Assembly: GCA_031273365.1 (NCBI GenBank)
Contig: JAISSA010000295.1
Location: 1 to 6,504, forward strand
Reading direction: 5' to 3'
DNA length: 6,504 nt
Source: Synergistaceae bacterium
Lineage (GTDB): Bacteria; Synergistota; Synergistia; Synergistales; Aminobacteriaceae
In this document: one piece after another, positions 1 through 5,017 of the stretch
Layout: every line of letters starts with the position of its first letter
How positions within the stretch are numbered: the first letter of the stretch is position 1
Notes under the pieces: generated by a model
Told to the model about the DNA's origin: nothing
Database searches by the model: none
What the model saw: the letters and a program-made list of their open reading frames with translations, nothing else
Position numbers and translations under genes: made by a program

Positions 1-2
1 AT

Positions 3-23
3 CTCAAGGGCTTTCACCTTGAG
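3..23. repeat. Inverted repeat, 7-bp stem
   Basis: CTCAAGG at 3-9 pairs perfectly with CCTTGAG at 17-23 around a 7-base loop. Read on the minus strand, the loop can tighten to a GAAA tetraloop with one bulged C. Only two bases remain before the window edge, so whether a U-run follows on the minus strand, which would make this an intrinsic terminator, cannot be seen. Confidence 0.6.
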
Positions 24-26
24 CTG

Positions 27-46
27 CATACCGATTACTCGGTATG
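27..46. repeat. Inverted repeat, 8-bp stem with tetraloop
   Basis: CATACCGA at 27-34 pairs perfectly with TCGGTATG at 39-46 around a 4-base loop. On the minus strand the loop is GTAA, a GNRA tetraloop, which supports a transcript in that direction. On the plus strand the stem is followed, five bases later, only by a short GCTTTTAT, a poor terminator tail. Confidence 0.65.
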
Positions 47-68
47 GAGGGCTTTTATAGACGTTTTA

Positions 69-98
69 GATAGCTATTACAATGAAAACTTAGCTATC
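69..98. repeat. Inverted repeat, 8-bp stem with 14-base loop
   Basis: GATAGCTA at 69-76 pairs perfectly with TAGCTATC at 91-98. A second overlapping dyad, GTTTT at 63-67 with AAAAC at 85-89, bounds 27 bases in the manner of many CRISPR repeats. Only one copy is visible, so this is not an array. Confidence 0.55.
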
Positions 99-112
99 CG
101 ATGACTATATTG

Positions 113-1204
113 TTACCCCCCCGGAATGTTCGGGAGACTGGAAGTGGCGTAAATGGCGCTGTCAAGCCCGCCGATGTGCGTGACCATCACGGCCGGGCGG
201 AGCTCGCCGCTCGCGAAAAGGGACAGCGCTTCCTTCAGATCGTCCGTGTTGCCCCCCGTCGTCCCCATGATGTGGGTGGAGGTATAATGGCAGTTGTAAA
301 GGTTGATCTCCGCCCTGAACCCGCCGTCGGACGGCCCGGCGAAGAAATTCATGCAGCCGTCGAACGCGAGAAGCCTGTCGCCCATCTCCGCGAGCGACCT
401 GACCGGCGCGTAGACGAAGACGTCGTCGTACCCTTTACCGCCGGTCAGACTCATCAGGCAGGAGAACTCGTCCTCCTGTTCGAGGGGGTTGACGAAGATC
501 AGCTCCACTCCCTTCCCGGCCGCGAAGGCGGGGGGGATGACTTCCCTTGCGCGGGCGAGCCGTGCGTTGTCCACGTCCGTGACGACGATGCGCGCCGGCT
601 TTTTGTCGATGACGAGCGGGTATTCGATCGCCCCCAGCCCCATCGGCCCCGCCCCGCCGAGGATGAGCACCGACCCGCCAGGCCTGACCCCCATCGAATG
701 CTCGTAGTTCGTTTTGTTCGTGTGATAATTGGCATGGTACCCGCCGACGATGCAGGACATCGGTTCCCCCAGCGACGCCCCGAAGTAGCTCTCCCCGTCG
801 TAGTGGAGCAGACATCCGAGCTCCATGACCTCGTGAGGCATGATGCAGTAGGTCGCGTCGCCTCCGCAGTACCGGTAGGAATAGCCCGGCGACGCGAGGC
901 TTCCTTTGTAATTCAGCGCGGGCTGCTGCGCGAATTTCTCGCCCGGCCTGAACTCCCCCGCCCATTTCGAGCCGACTTTCACGATCTCCCCCGCGAATTC
1001 GTGCCCGATAATGACGGGATTCACGTCGACGTCCTGCGGGCACCGCTTGTGCGCTTTACCCTGTTTCAGCAGCTTCCAGGTGGACATGCAGATACTGTCG
1101 CTGACCACCTTCACGAGAATCTCGTCGTCCGCGATTTCCGGCAGTTCGAACTCCTCCAGCCTCAAATCGTCGGCCCCGTACAGCCTGACCGCTTTTGTGA
1201 TCAT
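113..1204 (-). CDS. Zinc-dependent sugar-phosphate dehydrogenase, SorE/sorbitol-6-phosphate type, C-terminally truncated
   Basis: A 363-residue medium-chain dehydrogenase/reductase that should interconvert a hexitol phosphate and a ketohexose phosphate with NAD(P). Visible features are a candidate catalytic-zinc set Cys39, His68-Glu69 (GHEFAGE) and Glu147, a Rossmann motif GGAGPMG at 183-189, and Asp210 ending the second strand (VVTD), which favours NAD. Stretches such as NYKGSL, GYDDVFV and THIGGLD recall L-sorbose-1-phosphate reductase/sorbitol-6-phosphate dehydrogenase proteins. From memory these run to about 400-430 residues, continuing past LPNIPGG with a K/R-rich strand. This one ends there (PGG, then TAA) at a run of seven G, so roughly 50 residues are missing and it may be inactive. 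The ATG at 1204 has AAAGGA eight bases upstream. It is last in the operon, 47 bases after the kinase gene. The substrate is likely mannitol 1-phosphate from context; product and regiochemistry are inferred. Confidence 0.85.
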   Translation of the reverse strand: MITKAVRLYGADDLRLEEFELPEIADDEILVKVVSDSICMSTWKLLKQGKAHKRCPQDVDVNPVIIGHEFAGEIVKVGSKWAGEFRPGEKFAQQPALNYKGSLASPGYSYRYCGGDATYCIMPHEVMELGCLLHYDGESYFGASLGEPMSCIVGGYHANYHTNKTNYEHSMGVRPGGSVLILGGAGPMGLGAIEYPLVIDKKPARIVVTDVDNARLARAREVIPPAFAAGKGVELIFVNPLEQEDEFSCLMSLTGGKGYDDVFVYAPVRSLAEMGDRLLAFDGCMNFFAGPSDGGFRAEINLYNCHYTSTHIMGTTGGNTDDLKEALSLFASGELRPAVMVTHIGGLDSAIYATSSLPNIPGG

Positions 1205-1222
1205 CAGTATTTTCCTTTCGAT

Positions 1223-1257
1223 CTTCAGATCTTCCAGATCTTCCAGATTTTCTAAAT
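1223..1257. repeat. Short tandem repeat, about 9-bp unit, between kinase and dehydrogenase genes
   Basis: Two identical plus-strand units CTTCCAGAT (1231-1239 and 1240-1248) are flanked by an 8-base version (1223-1230, CTTCAGAT) and a degenerate one (1249-1257) that overlaps the kinase stop codon. It fills most of the 47-base gap and lies just upstream of the dehydrogenase ribosome site at 1213-1218. It probably arose by slippage. An effect on spacing or mRNA stability is possible but not shown. Confidence 0.6.
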
Positions 1258-2193
1258 TTTCTCCAGCCGGACGCTGGCCAGCAGTTCGCTGACGAGCTCG
1301 AAAGAAGGCGCCTTCGTGCCTTTGGTCGTCACCGCGCCCGCCGATGCCGCCATCGACAGGCGGGCCGCCTCCTCGAACGGCGCTCCCCTTTCCTCGCACA
1401 GCGCGAACGCCGCGGCCATGCTGTCTCCCGCGCCGGCCGCCGAATGCGCCTTCACGCGCAGGCCCGGGGCCCTGAACGCTCCCGATGCATCGACGAACAC
1501 CGCGCCGTCGGACCCCATGGAGACCGCGATCTTTCCGATGCCTTTTTCCCTTATCAGCCCGGCGCAGAGAGCCGCGACGCGCGGGACGTCGGGGTCCTCC
1601 TTCAGGGCCAGGCACTCCGTCAGCTCCGAAATGTTGGGCTTCAGGAAGTCCGGAACGGCTGCGGCGCTGTTCAGCGCCCTGCGAAACGGCTCTCCGTCCG
1701 CGTCGAGAAAGGCCTTCGCTCCCCTGGCCTTCACCGTTTCGATCATCCCGGCGTAGGTGTTCGCGTCCGCCCCGGGCGGCAGTTTCCCGGCAAAGACGAA
1801 CGTCACGCCGGACGCCGCGTATTTTTCGAGCTTCTCGCGCATGAGCGCCAAATCCCGCTCCGCGACGGGAGCGCCCGGATCGTTGAGCTCCGTCATGGCC
1901 GATTCGCCGTCGATCACTTTCAGGTTGCTCCTCGTGTTGCCCTCGATCTTCACGAAATCCGTTTCGATCCCCATGCTTTCGAGCATACGCTCGATTTCCC
2001 TGCCGCTGCTGCCGCCGAGGAACCCCGTCGCTACGGACTCTCCCCCCAGCGCGCGGATGACCTTCGACACGTTGACGCCTTTGCCGCCGGCGTCGAACGT
2101 GATGTTTTCGAGGCGGTTCAGCCCGCCCGGCTTCAGCCGGTCCACGTCGGCGGTCTTGTCGAGGGTCGGATTGAGGGTCACCGTGACGATCAT
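1252..2193 (-). CDS. fruK: 1-phosphofructokinase-family sugar kinase (PfkB/ribokinase fold)
   Basis: A cytoplasmic 313-residue kinase, normal length for the 1-phosphofructokinase/tagatose-6-phosphate kinase branch of the PfkB family. It opens MIVTVTLNPTLDKT, as these enzymes do, has the substrate-binding GGKGVN at 36-41, a KLPPG loop at 137-141, KPN at 185-187, and the ATP/anion-hole motif GAGDS at 254-258 with catalytic base Asp257. The expected reaction is ATP-dependent phosphorylation of D-fructose 1-phosphate to fructose 1,6-bisphosphate; tagatose-6-phosphate kinase cannot be excluded on sequence alone. The ATG at 2193 was chosen because it begins the family-typical N-terminus; it lies two bases after the mtlF stop, with AAGGGG (2204-2209) inside mtlF, so the two are probably translationally coupled. 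The stop is TAG. With no mtlD visible, the kinase suggests that fructose 1-phosphate is an intermediate. Confidence 0.9.
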   Translation of the reverse strand: MIVTVTLNPTLDKTADVDRLKPGGLNRLENITFDAGGKGVNVSKVIRALGGESVATGFLGGSSGREIERMLESMGIETDFVKIEGNTRSNLKVIDGESAMTELNDPGAPVAERDLALMREKLEKYAASGVTFVFAGKLPPGADANTYAGMIETVKARGAKAFLDADGEPFRRALNSAAAVPDFLKPNISELTECLALKEDPDVPRVAALCAGLIREKGIGKIAVSMGSDGAVFVDASGAFRAPGLRVKAHSAAGAGDSMAAAFALCEERGAPFEEAARLSMAASAGAVTTKGTKAPSFELVSELLASVRLEKI

Positions 2194-2195
2194 CC

Positions 2196-2627
2196 TCACC
2201 GATCCCCTTCCGTGAAGAGCGAGTATATTTTGTCCGCGTCTCCGTCGGCAACCAGATTTTCCACCGCCTTCTCGTCTTCGAGCGCCTCGACGATGCGGCT
2301 GAGGATGCCCAGGTGCTCGTCGCCCCTGGCGGCGATTCCCACGACGAGCCTGACCGTGTTCTCGCCCCATTGGATGCCGTCCGGGTAAGTCGCAACCACG
2401 ATGCCCGTTTTCAGGATTTCGTCTTTATACTCCTTCTCCCCGTGCGGGATGGCGATAAGGTTGCCGATGGCGGTGGAGAACGAGCGGTCGCGGGCGATCA
2501 TCCCTTCGACGTAGCGCCCGGTGACGTAGCCGTCTTCGACCAGCATTCTGCCCGCGCGCAGGATCGCGTCCTCGTGCCCCTCGGACGGAAGTCCGATCAC
2601 GATGTTGCTTTTCTTCAATATTTCCAT
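2196..2627 (-). CDS. mtlF: Mannitol-specific PTS enzyme IIA, stand-alone
   Basis: A soluble 143-residue EIIA of the mannitol/fructose superfamily, the usual length for free-standing MtlF. It takes phosphate from HPr and passes it to the EIIB domain of MtlA. The phosphorylated histidine is His62 in the motif IAIPHGE, matching His65 of the fused E. coli domain. The N-terminus MEILKKSNIVIGL and the ending DADKIYSLF are typical of the family. The ATG at 2627 has TGGAGA with eight bases between GGAG and the start. It is separated from mtlR by 58 AT-rich bases and is followed after two bases by the kinase gene. EIIA and EIICB are thus split by two genes (HPr and mtlR), unlike the fused E. coli MtlA. 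Confidence 0.93.
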   Translation of the reverse strand: MEILKKSNIVIGLPSEGHEDAILRAGRMLVEDGYVTGRYVEGMIARDRSFSTAIGNLIAIPHGEKEYKDEILKTGIVVATYPDGIQWGENTVRLVVGIAARGDEHLGILSRIVEALEDEKAVENLVADGDADKIYSLFTEGDR

Positions 2628-2640
2628 GACAGCATCTCCA

Positions 2641-2671
2641 TAATAAAAAATTAATAAAAACTAATAAAAAA
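2641..2671. promoter_or_regulatory. Three A-tracts phased at 10-11 bp upstream of mtlF (predicted bent DNA)
   Basis: The motif TAATAAAAA occurs three times (2641-2649, 2652-2660, 2662-2670). The A-runs start at 2645, 2656 and 2666, spacings of 11 and 10 bases, i.e. one helical turn each. Such phasing is the classical cause of intrinsic curvature. It sits directly before the mtlF ribosome site, in otherwise GC-rich DNA. It could serve as an UP-like or regulator-binding region, or simply as a U-rich mRNA spacer. A TATTAT on the minus strand is too near the start to be a convincing -10. Confidence 0.45.
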
Positions 2672-2695
2672 TGCGGCGCGGGCGGTCACGGCCCG
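2666..2695 (-). terminator. Weak terminator-like hairpin at the end of mtlR
   Basis: On the minus strand CGGGC (2691-2695) can pair with GCCCG (2679-2683) around a 7-base loop that contains part of the mtlR stop. A run of six T follows (2666-2671), but seven bases away, and the stem is only 5 bp. It might reduce read-through from the regulator into mtlF; a full terminator is unlikely because the downstream genes have no clear promoter of their own. Confidence 0.15.
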
Positions 2696-4725
2696 ACCAG
2701 TCGCTGAAGCATTCCTGCCAGATAGTCTTCCGCCATCTTTTCGACCTCTTTATACGACGTTTCCCTGTCCCCGTTCTGCACCGCGGACAAAAAGGCGGGG
2801 TTGTCGACAAGCGCCCCGCTGATGCGCCCGAGCAGTTCGCCGCGCTCGACGGACGCGGATTTGGGAAGCAGCATGAGAACGCACGCGCGAATCCCCTTCA
2901 TCTCCTCCTTTTGGAACGCGCCGCCCTCGGCGACGGCGATCGAGAGGAGAGGCCCCTCCACCGCCTCGGTCCTCGCGTGCAGCAGCGCGATGCCGAGTTC
3001 CGGTATGACCTGCGACGTCAGCGCCTCCCTCGCCCTGAGGTTCCGATAGATACGCCGCCCTTTTTTCTCGCTTTTCCCGAACAGATAGCCGGCGGTTTTC
3101 ATGATGTCGTCGAGCGAGTCGGTTTCCGCCACCCTGACGACGCCGAAATTTTCCAAAAGCCCGGTCACGTCCCTGCAGATCGTCATTGCGGCCTCGGCGA
3201 TGCCGAGCGGCGAGTCGTGCCCCGTCTTCGCCCCGGCCGAACCGACGGCCGGCATGTTCCTGATGGCCTTCGCGACGGCGGCGATGTCGTCGTCGGTGAG
3301 GATCGGGCTGACGAAGATGAACCGCTCGTCTTTTTCATTCGCGCGGCCCGATGCGGGAATGGACGAGAGAACGAGGTCGAATTTGTCGGTATCGCCGTTT
3401 TCGCCGAGGCATATCTCCGCGTCGGCAAGCTGGGAAAAATGCCGTTTCACCTGCGAGAGCATCAAATAGGACGTTCCGATGCCGTTCTCGCACATCAGGC
3501 CGATCCGGATTTTTTTGCGGCGCGCCCTGTTTTCCTCCAGACGCAGCAGGGCGGCCCCGAAATGCGTCGCGAAATAGCCGATCTCGCTTTCGGGAATATA
3601 GTCGTAGAATTCGCTGAGCACGGACGCCGCGCGTCTGCTTTTCTCCAGTATTTCGGGATAGTCCCGCGTGATCTGGTCGTACAGGGGGTCCTCCATCTCC
3701 ATGGAGTTGGCCAGTCTGACGAAGAGCGTCTTCAGGTGGGCGCAGAGGCCCTCTGCCAGCTGGTCGTCGTGCTTGAGCAGGTCCGTGTACGGGGAGTCGA
3801 AGTTCTCGATCATTCTGTAAACGATGTTCAGAAAAGTTTTTTTGTCGGAGCCCCCGTCGAAATCGGCGTCGGCGTAAACTTCCCGGGCGTCGGCGTTGAC
3901 GCGCCCGGCCGTGAGGCAGACGGCGATCCCGCTCCGCTCCGCTTCGGAGATTCGGATGTCGAAGCGTTTCTGTATCAGGTCCGACAACATGCCCGCCACG
4001 GCGAGATAGGACGCCCCCGGAGGATTTTCGGGCCGCGCGATTTCGCGTTCTTCCCGTACGCGCTGGATCATCACGGACAGGTAGAGGGAGAACGTTTCCG
4101 CGGACTCGCTCGTCATGCGGGCCAGGTAGCTGTGCCGGACGCCGGCTATGATCTCGCGCACCCCCGATCGCACGTCAGCCGGAGGGTAGCTGATTTTCCC
4201 CGCGCCGCTGCGTTCGAGTTTCGACAGCACGTAACAGATCGCGCTGCGGAACAGGGTCTCGGAGCCCTCCGACGATACGCCGTAGCCGGGCTTTCTGGTC
4301 AGCTTCAGGCCGAACCTGCGGAACAGAGGCTCCACCGCGTCGAGATCGTGGCTGACCGTGGCGTCGCTCACGAGAAAACGGTTCGACCACACGAAAAGCT
4401 TCTGCTGTTCCGGGTTCGTGAGTATATCGAGGGCCAGGAACAGGCGGCGTTCGTCCCTGCCTGCCGGGACGTCCGCCGCCGGTCTGAAGTCTTCGCGGAA
4501 CCGTTCGAGGTCCTCTTCGCTTCCCTCGAGCCCGACGCCCTTCCCCGGTTCCGTCGTGATACGAATCCCATAGGGCGCGAGCAGCAAATCGACGTTGCCG
4601 AGTTCCCGCATGACCGTTCGTTTGGAGACGCCGAGGCGCTCCGACAGCGCGGACACGGGAACCGCTTCGTCCGCGTCTGTCAGGGCGGTCAGCAGCAGGC
4701 CCTGTCTGGGAGGTATCGTGAACAA
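2686..4725 (-). CDS. mtlR: PTS-regulated transcriptional activator, MtlR type (HTH-PRD-PRD-EIIB-EIIA)
   Basis: A 679-residue activator that reads PTS phosphorylation state and switches on the mannitol genes. Domains in order: an N-terminal winged HTH (about 5-60, recognition part LSERLGVSKRTVMREL), a second HTH-like segment (about 95-150), PRD1 (about 185-290), PRD2 (about 295-400), an EIIB-like domain (about 405-490) with Cys412 in GLMCENGIGTS, and an EIIA-like domain (about 520-675) with His583 in IALLHARTEA. PRD2 keeps both phosphorylatable histidines, His330 (CAHLKTLFVRL) and His388 (FATHFG). At the matching places PRD1 has Tyr215 (SLYLSVMIQRV) and Cys270 (IAVCLTAG), so it probably cannot be phosphorylated. 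The TTG start at 4725 lies one base after the HPr stop. No later start would keep the HTH whole, and the ribosome site is weak, suggesting low, coupled expression. Confidence 0.93.
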   Translation of the reverse strand: MFTIPPRQGLLLTALTDADEAVPVSALSERLGVSKRTVMRELGNVDLLLAPYGIRITTEPGKGVGLEGSEEDLERFREDFRPAADVPAGRDERRLFLALDILTNPEQQKLFVWSNRFLVSDATVSHDLDAVEPLFRRFGLKLTRKPGYGVSSEGSETLFRSAICYVLSKLERSGAGKISYPPADVRSGVREIIAGVRHSYLARMTSESAETFSLYLSVMIQRVREEREIARPENPPGASYLAVAGMLSDLIQKRFDIRISEAERSGIAVCLTAGRVNADAREVYADADFDGGSDKKTFLNIVYRMIENFDSPYTDLLKHDDQLAEGLCAHLKTLFVRLANSMEMEDPLYDQITRDYPEILEKSRRAASVLSEFYDYIPESEIGYFATHFGAALLRLEENRARRKKIRIGLMCENGIGTSYLMLSQVKRHFSQLADAEICLGENGDTDKFDLVLSSIPASGRANEKDERFIFVSPILTDDDIAAVAKAIRNMPAVGSAGAKTGHDSPLGIAEAAMTICRDVTGLLENFGVVRVAETDSLDDIMKTAGYLFGKSEKKGRRIYRNLRAREALTSQVIPELGIALLHARTEAVEGPLLSIAVAEGGAFQKEEMKGIRACVLMLLPKSASVERGELLGRISGALVDNPAFLSAVQNGDRETSYKEVEKMAEDYLAGMLQRLVGP

Positions 4726-4726
4726 A

Positions 4727-4984
4727 CTACAGGCTCTGCTCCAGGATGGTCTGCGCCGCGAGCGCCGCGGCCTCCTCGTCGACGCCCTCGGCGGTGACGA
4801 TCAGGTCCGAGCCCTGGCGGATTCCCATTGCCATGAGAGCGAACAATTTTTTGCCGTCGCAGCTCTTCTCTCCCGCTTGAAACGTGACTTTGCTCTCGAA
4901 GCCCTGCATCGCTTTGACGAGCACCCCGGCGGGCCTCGCGTGCACGCCGTCTTTATCCCTGATCGTGTAGGTGAACTGTTTCAT
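4727..4984 (-). CDS. ptsH: HPr-family phosphocarrier lacking the regulatory serine
   Basis: An 85-residue soluble HPr, full family length, which carries phosphate from enzyme I to EIIA. His15 sits in the canonical GVHARPAG (13-20). The segment that normally carries Ser46 (KSLF or KSIM) reads GKKLFALMAMG, with Lys at position 46, so HPr kinase could not phosphorylate it and it could not act as a P-Ser-HPr corepressor with CcpA. Similar variants with other residues at this site are known from memory in anaerobes, where they may be either the only HPr or a pathway-specific paralogue. The ATG at 4984 has AGGAGG (4989-4994), four bases away. It lies 33 bases after mtlA and one base before mtlR. 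Its place inside the operon suggests it feeds MtlF and possibly MtlR. No enzyme I gene is in the window. Confidence 0.93.
   Translation of the reverse strand: MKQFTYTIRDKDGVHARPAGVLVKAMQGFESKVTFQAGEKSCDGKKLFALMAMGIRQGSDLIVTAEGVDEEAAALAAQTILEQSL
4739..4742 (-). promoter_or_regulatory. Poorly placed ribosome site for mtlR
   Basis: The only Shine-Dalgarno-like match before the TTG start of mtlR is GGAG inside the end of the HPr gene, 13 bases from the start, longer than usual. With the TTG codon and one-base spacing to the HPr stop, this argues for coupled, low-level synthesis of the regulator. Confidence 0.35.
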
Positions 4985-5017
4985 TGGCCCTCCTCGCGAT
5001 TGCGTACCGAATTTTAA

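Larger units (their letters stand above)
1..112. other. AT-rich, hairpin-dense non-coding segment (possible structured RNA or element end)
   Basis: By hand count this segment is about 39% GC, against a clearly GC-rich remainder, and the change falls exactly at the stop codon of the neighbouring dehydrogenase. All three minus-strand frames entering from that gene meet stops within about ten codons, so it is not the missing end of that gene. It holds three perfect inverted repeats in a row (3-23, 27-46, 69-98). On the minus strand the middle loop is GUAA and the first stem can close on GAAA, both GNRA tetraloops, which favours RNA made in that direction. The plus-strand text from 63 begins GTTTTAGATAGCTA, reminiscent of type II CRISPR repeats that start GTTTTAGAGCTA. 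A tracrRNA-like gene, a mobile-element end or an operon-end structure are all possible. No T-run follows any stem in the visible part. Confidence 0.4.

Noticed and set aside
27..56. Plus-strand intrinsic terminator (hairpin 27-46 then GCTTTTAT)
   Set aside because: The T-run is only four bases, begins six bases after the stem, and there is no visible plus-strand gene for it to end.
63..98. A CRISPR array
   Set aside because: Only one repeat-like copy is visible and no regularly spaced second copy exists in the window; it is reported only as a resemblance.
69..125. A group I or group II intron end at the dehydrogenase junction
   Set aside because: A minus-strand AATATAGTC loosely recalls the group I S element, but it lies a few bases from the junction with no surrounding core, and no GUGYG start or domain V signature is seen.
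101..1255. A plus-strand open frame of about 380 codons opposite the dehydrogenase
   Set aside because: Antisense shadow of a recognised gene; its C-terminal FQIFQIF simply translates the 9-base tandem repeat.
1205..2395. Upstream extension of the dehydrogenase frame through the kinase gene to 2395
   Set aside because: The frame lacks stops only because of high GC. The dehydrogenase homology begins at the ATG at 1204, which has a ribosome site, and the extension overlaps the real kinase and mtlF genes in another frame.
2671..4797. A plus-strand open frame of about 700 codons opposite mtlR
   Set aside because: It is antisense to a fully recognisable MtlR with all domains in order. Its translation is rich in Arg, Asp, Val and His, with no domain I recognise, as expected from the complement of a GC-rich gene.
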